64,000 nucleotides of DNA from Oleidesulfovibrio sp047973035 (GTDB lineage: Bacteria; Desulfobacterota; Desulfovibrionia; Desulfovibrionales; Desulfovibrionaceae), in the NCBI RefSeq assembly GCF_047973035.1, contig NZ_JBKEBF010000018.1, positions 1 to 64,000 of the forward strand. The letters run 5' to 3'. Made by a program: the position numbers and the translations under genes. The notes under the pieces were generated by a model. The model saw only the letters and a program-made list of their open reading frames with translations, did not search any database and had not been told where the DNA came from. Of the stretch, positions 49,526-57,529 are shown in pieces (the first letter of the stretch is position 1; every line of letters begins with the position of its first letter).

Positions 49526-50650
49526 TTACACGCCCATTACATTACAAATAAATGTAATGACAGCAGTCGCGACTATCAGGCTTACAATGCTTGTAACAAC
49601 GGCCGCTGTTGTGGCTTCTCCGACAGCAGAGGCACTTCTGCCGCAATTAATCCCCTTATAACAACTGCACAAAGCTATCAATATGCCGAAAACAAAACTA
49701 TGCAACACGCCGATAACAAAATATGAAAGCTTCACTGATTGCCATGTCATATGAAAATACTGAGCAGGGCTAATGTCCAGCATGGTTACACCTACGATCA
49801 TTCCGCCAAGAATCCCCATAAAGTCAGCATAGACGCAGAGCAATGGCATCATAAAAATAAGGGCAAGCATTCTGGGAAGTACCAGAAATTCAAGGGGAGA
49901 AACTCCAAAAGTAGAGAGTGCATCAACTTCTTCATTCACCTGCATAGTGCCAAGCTCTGCAGCAAATGCAGCGCCAGTTCTGCCTGAGATAATAATACCT
50001 GCCATTACAGCGCCCATCACCCGCACCATGGCAATGGCCACAAGGCTGGCAACATAAATCTCGGCTCCGAACATCTTAAGCTGTACCGCTCCGACAAACG
50101 CAAAGATTAATCCGACGAGCAAACTTATAAGCGAAACAATAGGCAAAGCCTGAGCTCCACAAACTCTGAACTGATATATGGTATCAGACATACGGAAAAC
50201 AGCTTTTCCAAGCAGCAATTTGCCAAAAGCCAGACTGACTTCCCCTACAAAAGCCAATGCCATACGGGTATCATCCCATACGCGCAAAGCTCCCTCACCT
50301 ACTGCAGTTATCAGCCCAGTCCTGATCTCCTTTCGGGCTGCACCAGCCCGCTCGGGAACTTTTGCAGCAAGGTCAAGCAGGCGCACAACACCCTCAGGCA
50401 AACCGGCCAGGTCAACAGCAACAGAATCTACCGGTACAGTTGCAAGCACTGACCGACAAAAAGTCGGCAGACAGCTGTCCCAACCAGTAACTGCATCGCC
50501 GAAAAAAGAAAGTCGTCGAATTTTTTTCCGGCTGCGGAGCTCATCAAGGATAGCTGTAACGTCAGGTAGTCTGTCGTGGATTGTCCAGCTGCCTTCAAAA
50601 ATCAAAGACGCATGCTCTTCATGGTCAAAATGTACTTGTACTGCAGTCAT
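49526..50650 (-). CDS. mlaE: Lipid transport permease, MlaE-like with N-terminal STAS-like domain
   Basis: The first 110 residues look like a STAS domain (ASLIFEGSWTIHDRLPDVTA; VDSVAVDLAGLPEGVVRLLD). The MlaE permease core follows: QALPIVSLISLLVGLIFAFV, AGIIISGRTGAAFAAELGTM, NEEVDALSTFGVSPLEFLVL and PRMLALIFMMPLLCVYADF. In E. coli the STAS protein (MlaB) is separate, so here MlaB and MlaE functions seem fused. It is the first gene of the operon, minus strand. Confidence 0.9.
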   Translation of the reverse strand: MTAVQVHFDHEEHASLIFEGSWTIHDRLPDVTAILDELRSRKKIRRLSFFGDAVTGWDSCLPTFCRSVLATVPVDSVAVDLAGLPEGVVRLLDLAAKVPERAGAARKEIRTGLITAVGEGALRVWDDTRMALAFVGEVSLAFGKLLLGKAVFRMSDTIYQFRVCGAQALPIVSLISLLVGLIFAFVGAVQLKMFGAEIYVASLVAIAMVRVMGAVMAGIIISGRTGAAFAAELGTMQVNEEVDALSTFGVSPLEFLVLPRMLALIFMMPLLCVYADFMGILGGMIVGVTMLDISPAQYFHMTWQSVKLSYFVIGVLHSFVFGILIALCSCYKGINCGRSASAVGEATTAAVVTSIVSLIVATAVITFICNVMGV

Positions 50651-50718
50651 AATGTCTCTTTTGTGAAAGCGTTATCTATGACAGTAAACGAGAAAATACT
50701 TCGAGGCTAGCCATGAAC

Positions 50719-50747
50719 AAAAAGAAAAGGAGGAAAATCCCCTCCTT
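50719..50747 (-). terminator. Terminator of the glycosyltransferase gene
   Basis: Arms AAGGAGG (50727-50733) and CCTCCTT (50741-50747), with a T-rich run on the minus strand. It lies between the glycosyltransferase stop and mlaE. Confidence 0.75.
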
Positions 50748-50751
50748 ATCA

Positions 50752-51891
50752 CTATATTATCCCTGATCGACGCAAACGTTTTTGTGCCGCTCGTTCCAAA
50801 CCCCGCAACAACAGCCTTGTCTTTATTGATCGTGGCAACAATATAGCTTTGAAATGACGACGAACCGTGTGAAACGGACTTTCTTTGTTCGGGGCTTTTT
50901 TCTGCAGTCCCTGTTCCATCCAATAGTCGAATTGTTGCGAAACAGCCTGTATATCTTTAGCAATCAAAGCGTCAACTAAGGGCAAAAAAGCGTTCTGCTC
51001 CTTAAGCTCCGGTGCAAGAAAAGTGTTTCTGAACCATTCGGCATTCAGCCCGTCAAAGATATCAAAACAATACTCAATACAACGTTCGCGCCACACAGCA
51101 TCCGCGCCTACCATTCGCGGAGCAAGCTTCTTAATATCCCGAAAAAGATTTTCATTAAGGTACTTTACTAGCGGTTTTATTGCCTGAGCTTGCATAAGAA
51201 TCGCTTTGACTTCCTGAAAGTGCCTGATCTGGTGCTCCACTTCCAGCTCAAGTGCAGATGACGTGCGCTTATGATCTTGCCTAAAGTAATAAAAGTGATG
51301 CGGGCATTGAGAAAACCTAGAAACCTGCGTAAGGGCCTGATACATAGTGCACACATCTTGTCCCAATTTAAAAGCAGGATGATGTACCCCAGCCTCACGC
51401 AAAAATTGTGTTTTAATTATCCAACGCCAAACAACTTTGCATTTCCAGTAATTAGGATTTGCAAACGTTGTATTTGAGACCGCAGGCAAATAAAAGTAAC
51501 TACGTGTATTAAAAGTCTTTTCCGAAAAAACAACAGCATTCCCGCAAACCATATCAACGCTATCCCGATAGGCGACGGCGAGCATCTCTTTAGCAGCATC
51601 CTTATCAAGAAAGTCATCTGCATCAAGCCAGGTAATATACTCACCTGTTGCCTCTCGTTGTCCCACAGCACGAGTAGGCCCTAGCCCCAGATTCTGCTGC
51701 GAAATAACTCGCACACGAGAATCCTCATTAGCGTATGTCTTAGCAATTTCGAGTGTTCTATCAGTTGAACCATCATTAATAACCAAAACCTCAATGTCCT
51801 GCTCTGTTTGAGCCAAACAGGACTCAAGGGTCACGGGAAGCCATTTTTCCATATTATAAGAAGGCACAACAAAAGTTAATTTGGGAGCCAT
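50752..51891 (-). CDS. Family 2 glycosyltransferase (379 aa)
   Basis: The frame opens at 52002, but the ATG at 51891 with GGAGAG upstream gives the usual N-terminus (MAPKLTFVVPSYNMEKWLPV). GT-A features are VLVINDGSTDRTLEIAKTY, ITWLDADDFLDKDAAKEML (the DxD-type metal site) and a basic C-terminus. The first part of the longer frame overlaps the tRNA-Leu gene and is not coding. It probably adds a sugar to LPS core, O-antigen or capsule. Donor and acceptor are unknown. No other sugar genes are adjacent. Confidence 0.85.
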   Translation of the reverse strand: MAPKLTFVVPSYNMEKWLPVTLESCLAQTEQDIEVLVINDGSTDRTLEIAKTYANEDSRVRVISQQNLGLGPTRAVGQREATGEYITWLDADDFLDKDAAKEMLAVAYRDSVDMVCGNAVVFSEKTFNTRSYFYLPAVSNTTFANPNYWKCKVVWRWIIKTQFLREAGVHHPAFKLGQDVCTMYQALTQVSRFSQCPHHFYYFRQDHKRTSSALELEVEHQIRHFQEVKAILMQAQAIKPLVKYLNENLFRDIKKLAPRMVGADAVWRERCIEYCFDIFDGLNAEWFRNTFLAPELKEQNAFLPLVDALIAKDIQAVSQQFDYWMEQGLQKKAPNKESPFHTVRRHFKAILLPRSIKTRLLLRGLERAAQKRLRRSGII

Positions 51892-51922
51892 TTGCACTCT
51901 CCAGAAAAAAATATGAAAAAGA

Positions 51923-51951
51923 AAAGGCTGCAGCGCGATGCTACAGCCTTT
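51923..51951 (-). terminator. Terminator after tRNA-Leu
   Basis: Arms AAAGGCTGCAGC and GCTACAGCCTTT (one mismatch), with a T-rich run on the minus strand. Confidence 0.7.
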
Positions 51952-51959
51952 AAAATTTA

Positions 51960-52045
51960 TGGTGCCGAGGGCGGGACTTGAACCCGCACGGACGTAATCC
52001 ACTACCCCCTCAAGATAGCGTGTCTACCAATTCCACCACCTCGGC
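51960..52045 (-). tRNA. tRNA-Leu (GAG)
   Basis: 86 nt with encoded CCA. GCCGAGGTGGTGGAATTGGT start, anticodon stem CTATC/GGTAG with loop TTGAGGG (GAG), a long variable arm and T arm GCGGGTTCAAGTCCCGC, consistent with class II tRNA-Leu. It lies 10 bases from the end of secG. Confidence 0.92.
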
Positions 52046-52055
52046 TCACAAATAA

Positions 52056-52385
52056 TTACTGCTCGGAAGCTGCAGGCTTTTCAGCAGGTTCTTCAATGCT
52101 GACAGGAGCCTGTTTAGGCTTTTCAACCTGAACATCAATAATGCTGGATTCTGCACGACGATCAGCACCGCTGATGTAGTTATAGCTCAGAGATGTTACA
52201 ATAAAAAGAGCTGCCAGAACAGCAGTCAGTTTTGCCAGCATACCGCCGGCACCTGCTCCGCCAAACATAGAAGAACTGCCGCCACCAAAGATGACGCCCA
52301 TACCTTCCTTGCCGGACTGAAGCAACACAAGCACCGTAAGTACAATACAAGCGATGATGTGAAGAGTAAGAATCAGAGTTTGCAC
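52056..52385 (-). CDS. secG: Preprotein translocase subunit SecG
   Basis: A small membrane subunit of SecYEG. Two helices (LILTLHIIACIVLTVLVLLQ; LAKLTAVLAALFIVTSLSYN) are separated by QSGKEGMGVIFGGGSSSMFG, which is the conserved loop. A charged, Pro/Glu-rich tail follows. It is downstream of tpiA by about 48 bases, the common tpiA-secG order. Confidence 0.92.
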   Translation of the reverse strand: MQTLILTLHIIACIVLTVLVLLQSGKEGMGVIFGGGSSSMFGGAGAGGMLAKLTAVLAALFIVTSLSYNYISGADRRAESSIIDVQVEKPKQAPVSIEEPAEKPAASEQ

Positions 52386-52433
52386 GGTTCTTGTTCCTCC
52401 TCGGAGCTATATGCGATTCCGCAACAGCGAAAA

Positions 52434-53186
52434 TCAAGCAAGAATTATCCGGCTGAAGCTTTCAGCCTGTAAAGAAGCGCCACCTACCAAGACTCCGTCC
52501 ACATTGTCAAGAGAAATGATTTCTGACGCGTTATCCGGCTTCACGCTACCGCCGTACAAAATACGGATATTATCCGCGGCAGCAGGCAAAAGTTCACGCA
52601 AAAGTGATCTGACGCCTGCATGAGTTTCGCGGATTTCTGCAGGTCCGGCAACCTTACCGGTGCCGATTGCCCATACCGGCTCATACGCCACTGCAATGCG
52701 GTCAGGAGCAATATCGACAGGCACCTCGGCAAGCCCCTTGCTCAACTGGTCACGCAAGACACTCTCAAGGCGACCGCTCTCACGCTCTTCCAACGTTTCG
52801 CCGATACAGAGAACAACGTTAAGTCCGTTTTCAAGACAAAATGCTGTTTTCTGGCCCACAAACTCACTGCTCTCTCCAAGAATGCTTCTACGTTCGGAGT
52901 GTCCTGTCAGTACCCAACCAGCACCTGCTGCAGTAATCATATCCGGAGAAATTTCGCCAGTGAATGCGCCTTCTTTCGCGGGATAAACATTCTGCGCTCC
53001 GCAAAAGAAGCCGGCCTGAGCAGAAAAGGTCTTAGCTACTCCAGAAAGACTTATAAAATTCGAGAAAACTAAAACTTCCCTGTCTTGCGGAACAACACCA
53101 GTTACATCAACCAATTCCTCAGCTGTATGAACAGCTTCATCAGCCGTCTTGAACATTTTCCAGTTCGCAGCCATCAGTTTCTTCAT
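52434..53186 (-). CDS. tpiA: Triosephosphate isomerase
   Basis: Interconverts dihydroxyacetone phosphate and glyceraldehyde 3-phosphate. Active site: Asn/Lys in AANWKMFK, His in VLTGHSERRSILGE and Glu in AYEPVWAIGTGKVAG. Phosphate binding by YGGSVKPDNA and DGVLVGGASL. 250 aa is normal. It starts two bases after rimI ends, so rimI-tpiA-secG is one operon. Confidence 0.96.
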   Translation of the reverse strand: MKKLMAANWKMFKTADEAVHTAEELVDVTGVVPQDREVLVFSNFISLSGVAKTFSAQAGFFCGAQNVYPAKEGAFTGEISPDMITAAGAGWVLTGHSERRSILGESSEFVGQKTAFCLENGLNVVLCIGETLEERESGRLESVLRDQLSKGLAEVPVDIAPDRIAVAYEPVWAIGTGKVAGPAEIRETHAGVRSLLRELLPAAADNIRILYGGSVKPDNASEIISLDNVDGVLVGGASLQAESFSRIILA

Positions 53187-53188
53187 AC

Positions 53189-53680
53189 TTATTTATCCTC
53201 ACTAATCTGAGCGTCTAAACTCTCATTGTACACAACTATGTCGCGCGAGTATACAATGGCGTCCTCTCCTGTATCCCGATAATAACCTTTTCTTACGCCA
53301 ACGGCCTCAAACCCCAAATGTTCATATAGATTGATGGCCGGATGATTATTGCGACGCACCTCAAGTAATGCCCGCTCGATACCCATTTGAGCAGCCACTT
53401 GCAACATCATCGACAGCAGCTTACAAGCATAACCACGTCGTCTATGATCGGGATGTGTTGCGATGTTAAGAATTTCCAGCTCACCCGCGGCATGATATAC
53501 AGCAATATAAGCCACAACCTTATCGGATACTCTGAAGCCGAACACAGAAAAGATTTTCTGTTTAAACGCCAAATTAAACTGCTCTTCTGTCCATGGGGTA
53601 GAAAAGCAGCTCTTTTCCAGTGTAACAATTTCGTCAGTGTCAGCCGCTGACAAGCGGCAAAAACCATCGCGTATCGTCAT
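53189..53680 (-). CDS. rimI: Ribosomal protein alanine N-acetyltransferase RimI-like
   Basis: GNAT acetyltransferase that acetylates the N-terminus of ribosomal protein S18 in E. coli. The acetyl-CoA motif is NIATHPDHRRRGYACKLLSM, with LEVRRNNHPAINLYEHLGFE and RKGYYRDTGEDAIVYSRD after it. The start is the ATG at 53680; a TTG six bases upstream is the alternative. It is divergent from the Nudix gene. Confidence 0.88.
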   Translation of the reverse strand: MTIRDGFCRLSAADTDEIVTLEKSCFSTPWTEEQFNLAFKQKIFSVFGFRVSDKVVAYIAVYHAAGELEILNIATHPDHRRRGYACKLLSMMLQVAAQMGIERALLEVRRNNHPAINLYEHLGFEAVGVRKGYYRDTGEDAIVYSRDIVVYNESLDAQISEDK

Positions 53681-53705
53681 TAACAATTTTCACTCTATAA
53701 AAGAC

Positions 53706-54272
53706 ATGACCAAGCAACCAGACTCCAAAAAACACGATATGGTCCATGATGCCATCACAAATGAACAACTCCCCATAGAAGTTGTGGATGCAGACTGCCG
53801 CACGCTTCTGGTTATGCCAGCATCAGCCGTACATCGGCAAGAACTTACTCATAAAATTGTTCTGGTTATGCTGTATGATACAAAAGGCAGAGTCTACCTG
53901 CAAAAACGTGCAAAAAACAAAAAAGCCTACCCTGACAGATGGGATTTGTCCGCTACAGGGCATGTTCAGGCCGGAGAATCATTCATGGGAGCAGCTCTCA
54001 GAGAACTCCATGAAGAGTTGGGGATCAACGTTCCCACAATGAAAGAGCTCGGGAGGCTGTCTGCATCAAAAGAAACAGGGCAAGCATTTACAGCTCTTTT
54101 TTCCACAGGACTTTCGTCCGCTACACCTCAGCCAAATCATGAAGAAGTGAGTGAAGGCATGTTCATTGATGAAGCAGATATGGCCGCTATGGTCACACAC
54201 TTCAGCGAAATGCTTACACCAGCGGCTCTCTGGGCATATAAAAGCGGCCACATGTTTCCAGACAAACGCTAA
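53706..54272 (+). CDS. Nudix hydrolase (188 aa)
   Basis: The likely start is the ATG at 53706; the frame upstream overlaps rimI. The Nudix box is GHVQAGESFMGAALRELHEE plus LGI (about 90-112), with all Gly, Glu and Arg residues in place. The N-terminal IEVVDADCRTLLVMPASAVH, then RVYLQKRAKNKKAYPDRWDL, resembles the IDI/YfcD-like subgroup. The substrate is not predictable. It is convergent with suhB (12-base gap). Confidence 0.88.
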   Translation: MTKQPDSKKHDMVHDAITNEQLPIEVVDADCRTLLVMPASAVHRQELTHKIVLVMLYDTKGRVYLQKRAKNKKAYPDRWDLSATGHVQAGESFMGAALRELHEELGINVPTMKELGRLSASKETGQAFTALFSTGLSSATPQPNHEEVSEGMFIDEADMAAMVTHFSEMLTPAALWAYKSGHMFPDKR

Positions 54273-54283
54273 CGTGCGATTTA

Positions 54284-55087
54284 TTACGAACCAAACAAAC
54301 CTGCCGCCGCAATTGAATGCAGCTGGCCGTTGGTTGCCAGAATCCCGCGATCTCCCAGATGGTAGGCAGATACACCATCAAACGAAGTAATATGCCCGCC
54401 TGCCTCTTCGATAAGAAGCCAACCTGCAGCAGTGTCCCATGGCTTTAGCCCGATTTCATAAAAAACATCATAATGACCAGCTGCAAGGTACGCCAGATCA
54501 AGAGCGGCAGCTCCATACCGCCTGACACCTCTTGAACGCTCAAGAGCCTGTTTCAGCCAGCTCAACACCTCTGCGCTATCTTCGGCCACTGAATAAGGGA
54601 ACCCTGTACTTACAAGAGCGTCCTGCAAGATTGCCGTTTCGGATACATGCAGCGCCAGCGCTTCACTCTGTCCTTGTTTCCTCCACGCGCCTCCACCGCG
54701 GACAGCCCAGAAGCTCTCCTGCAGAATGGGGTTGTGCACAACGCCGGCAACAATTTTGTTTTTATGCCACAAAGCCACCGAAGATGCGACAAAAGGCAGA
54801 CCGTGAGCAAAATTCGTTGTGCCGTCCAGCGGGTCGATAACCCAGGTCCATTCTCCCAAACATCCGTCACTTGCAGTTTCCTCTGCCAGATACGTGGCCT
54901 CAGGCAAAACTTTGCTCAGTCCGTTTTTCAAGGCTAACTCAAGGGCAACATCAGTCTGCGTAACCAGATCAATGCGCCCTTTCAGCCGGATATTTCTGGG
55001 CTTACTCCAGTGTTCGGCCATAATCATGCCTGCAGAAGTTACCACGTTCAGAGCAGCGTCACACAGGGCTTTATATGAATCTTTCAT
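54284..55087 (-). CDS. suhB: Inositol monophosphatase family protein (SuhB-like)
   Basis: Metal-dependent sugar-phosphate phosphatase. Motifs are YLAEETASDG (metal Glu), WVIDPLDGTTNFAHGLPFVA (the DPxDGT site) and KPWDTAAGWLLIEEAGGHIT (second metal Asp). 267 aa is usual. SuhB in E. coli also acts in rRNA transcription antitermination. The substrate here is not defined. A terminator separates it from mreB. Confidence 0.9.
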   Translation of the reverse strand: MKDSYKALCDAALNVVTSAGMIMAEHWSKPRNIRLKGRIDLVTQTDVALELALKNGLSKVLPEATYLAEETASDGCLGEWTWVIDPLDGTTNFAHGLPFVASSVALWHKNKIVAGVVHNPILQESFWAVRGGGAWRKQGQSEALALHVSETAILQDALVSTGFPYSVAEDSAEVLSWLKQALERSRGVRRYGAAALDLAYLAAGHYDVFYEIGLKPWDTAAGWLLIEEAGGHITSFDGVSAYHLGDRGILATNGQLHSIAAAGLFGS

Positions 55088-55109
55088 CGAGCGTCCTGTT
55101 ATAAACCAG

Positions 55110-55135
55110 AAAAAAGGCGGCCTGAAGGCCGCCTT
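55110..55135 (-). terminator. mreB terminator
   Basis: Perfect arms AAGGCGGCC (55114-55122) and GGCCGCCTT (55127-55135), loop TGAA, and a T-run on the minus strand. Confidence 0.9.
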
Positions 55136-55149
55136 AAGCAGTTGTTGTT

Positions 55150-56172
55150 TTAGTTAACGTAAACTTTGCTGTAAAACTTCTTGTCATCCAGAGTGCGCCC
55201 GGTGCCCCTTACAACCGTAGTAAGCGGCTCCGAGTCAATAGCGACTTTCAGGCCCGTTTCAGCTGTTATCAACTTGTCCAGTCCTTTAAGCAAAGCCCCG
55301 CCGCCAGCCAGCAGAATGCCGTTACTCACTATGTCACCGGCAAGTTCTGGAGGTGTTTTTTCCAGAGCTTTACGCACGGCCATAACAATGGCCTTTACGG
55401 GATCCATCAAAGCATCACGAACATCAGCATCAGAAACGTCTACAGCTTTAGGCGTTCCGGTAACCATATCCTTTCCTGACACAGACATGGTAAGACGCTC
55501 CGGCAACTCATATGCCGAACCGATAGTCATTTTGATACGCTCGGACATATTTTCGCCGATCAGTAGCTGGAAACGTTCCTGCATAAAACGCTGCACGGCC
55601 TGATTCATGGCATCTCCTGCCACGCGCACAGACTCTGCATACGCAACTGCAGATAAAGAGATAACGGCGACCTCTGTAGTGCCGCCACCGATATCAACCA
55701 CCATGCTGCCAAAAGGCTCATTAATGGGCATATCCGCACCGATGGCAGCAGCCATGGGCTCCTCGATCAGCTTAACGTCACGTGCACCGGCCTGCTGGGC
55801 AGACTCAATGACAGCACGCTTTTCAACCTGCGTAATCCCTGTCGGCACACAGATGACGATTCGCGGCTTGGCCATACTCATGCCTGAAATAACTTTGCGG
55901 ATAAAATAAGCAATCATCTGCTTGGTCACTTCAAAATCGGCAATAACTCCGTCCTTCATGGGGCGGATGGCTTTTATGCGTTGCGGCGTCCTACCGAGAA
56001 ATTCTTTAGCTTCTTTGCCTACAGCAAGCACGGTATTGCGCTGTTGGTCAATAGCGACAACAGAAGGCTCATTCAGGACAATGCCATCAGATCTGGTATA
56101 AAGCAGCGTGTTTGCAGTTCCCAGATCCATTGCAAGGTCTTTGCCCAGAAAGCCGAATAATTTACCAAACAT
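55150..56172 (-). CDS. mreB: Rod shape-determining protein MreB
   Basis: Bacterial actin that guides lateral cell-wall synthesis. Motifs are AMDLGTANTLLYTRSDGIVL (phosphate 1), VVDIGGGTTEVAVISLSAVA (phosphate 2), EEPMAAAIGADMPI and LLAGGGALLKGLDKLI (adenosine). 340 aa is normal. The start overlaps the stop of the GAF gene (TAATG), so the two are coupled. mreC and mreD are not adjacent; suhB follows after a terminator. Confidence 0.96.
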   Translation of the reverse strand: MFGKLFGFLGKDLAMDLGTANTLLYTRSDGIVLNEPSVVAIDQQRNTVLAVGKEAKEFLGRTPQRIKAIRPMKDGVIADFEVTKQMIAYFIRKVISGMSMAKPRIVICVPTGITQVEKRAVIESAQQAGARDVKLIEEPMAAAIGADMPINEPFGSMVVDIGGGTTEVAVISLSAVAYAESVRVAGDAMNQAVQRFMQERFQLLIGENMSERIKMTIGSAYELPERLTMSVSGKDMVTGTPKAVDVSDADVRDALMDPVKAIVMAVRKALEKTPPELAGDIVSNGILLAGGGALLKGLDKLITAETGLKVAIDSEPLTTVVRGTGRTLDDKKFYSKVYVN

Positions 56173-57212
56173 TATGTGTCCTTAGAAATAGTAGAATCAA
56201 AAAGATCACGGGCTTCTTGCTTTGTTGTCGCCTTCAGACCTTCAAGCTCATTACCCAAGTCGTAGAGCTGGCTTCTTAAATATAGATTTTCCAAAAACAA
56301 TGCCAGATGTCCGGCAGCCATTTGAGAGAAAATCTTTAAATCTTCAGAAATTTTTTTAGAGTGCACATTTGCAAGACACAACACCCCTCTGGTCCGCTTG
56401 TGCACATGCATAGGAAGACAAATCACACTGTGAAACTGAGGAGTACTGGCCCCTTTCCCAAACAAAGGAGCAACTGGAGTCCCCGAAGAGTTACTGTCAG
56501 TTATCACATGTGTGCCATTATTGAAAACCCAGCCAATCAAGCCGCTTCCGAGAGTGAACTCTTCATCAGCATTGGCATTTTCAAAAGGCACGGTCTTTCC
56601 TTCTATAAAATATGTTCCAGACTTTTCGTCAAGCACACAAAAGTACGCATGGCTGAAATCCGCTGCTTCAGAAACAACACCCAGAAACTGCTGAAGGAAA
56701 GGCTCCCATCGGGTCACTTTTTTCCGCAGTTCATAAACCAGCTGAAGCGCACCATAATAATTTGTCGTGCAAACATTTTCAGCAGTTGCGCTTGAGCTGG
56801 TTTGCATTTCTACAATCAGTTCGCCAAACAGCTGCAAGATTCTCTGATCTTTATCAGAAAAAGAATACTGCCGCTTGCTATCCAGACACAGCACACCTTG
56901 CTCTTTACCTAACGGGTACCCCATAAATGCTTTAATTTTAGACTCTTCATTATGAGTATAATACCCGAGAAAGCACTGACGCTGATCAAAGTTATTCACC
57001 AACATCGGCTGTTGATTACGAAGAATCCAACCTACAAGCCCCTGCCCCGGCATAATCGAACAAGATGAATCAATTTTATCACCCAAGCTGAATTGAGCTG
57101 CAATAGAATACACCTGTCCTGCCCTTTCAGGCAAAAAAAGTACGGCTGAGTATGCATCAAAAACACTGCTGATGACACCGAGAATCCGCTGATAACAAGA
57201 CGTTGTGCTCAT
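56172..57212 (-). CDS. Double GAF-domain protein coupled to mreB (346 aa)
   Basis: Two GAF domains: about residues 5-140 (QRILGVISSVFDAYSAVLFL; MPGQGLVGWILRNQQPMLVN; GVLCLDSKRQYSFSDKDQRI) and about 165-320 (GSGLIGWVFNNGTHVITDSN; VICLPMHVHKRTRGVLCLAN). A C-terminal helix (LENLYLRSQLYDLGNELEGL) could dimerise. No kinase or output domain is present. It may sense a small molecule and affect shape control or mreB expression. The ATG at 57212 fits the domain start; a TTG at 57293 is an alternative. Its stop overlaps the mreB start by one base. Confidence 0.8.
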   Translation of the reverse strand: MSTTSCYQRILGVISSVFDAYSAVLFLPERAGQVYSIAAQFSLGDKIDSSCSIMPGQGLVGWILRNQQPMLVNNFDQRQCFLGYYTHNEESKIKAFMGYPLGKEQGVLCLDSKRQYSFSDKDQRILQLFGELIVEMQTSSSATAENVCTTNYYGALQLVYELRKKVTRWEPFLQQFLGVVSEAADFSHAYFCVLDEKSGTYFIEGKTVPFENANADEEFTLGSGLIGWVFNNGTHVITDSNSSGTPVAPLFGKGASTPQFHSVICLPMHVHKRTRGVLCLANVHSKKISEDLKIFSQMAAGHLALFLENLYLRSQLYDLGNELEGLKATTKQEARDLFDSTISKDT

Positions 57213-57453
57213 ATATGTACGACCGGAAGTATAACCGGGCAAATAAAGCCGGAAAGTTGTCAATTTCTGTTCGGCCAGAAACAGCCAAGACAAACTACCT
57301 ATTACAAGACATTAAGCCAGCTTTCAATGCCACTTCGCAAAGTTCATAGCAAAGTAGGTGCTGCAGCGAAGCTATCAGGTAAGAGATACGTGCTATTAAC
57401 GGTGGAAAAATAATTTTTTGTAGAATTTTTTTAGAAAAAAAACTAACATTGGT

Positions 57454-57469
57454 GTAACCAGAGTTACAG
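57454..57469 (+). promoter_or_regulatory. Operator-like inverted repeat upstream of the 570-aa gene
   Basis: TGTAACCAGAGTTACA, 6-bp arms with a 4-base spacer, about 60 bases before the ATG at 57530. It lies between the divergent GAF/mreB and 570-aa genes and could control either. Confidence 0.35.
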
Positions 57470-57529
57470 ACTGGGCACCTGTTATATTCTCTATTAATCA
57501 AAAACACTTATAAAGCATTTTTAATAAGC

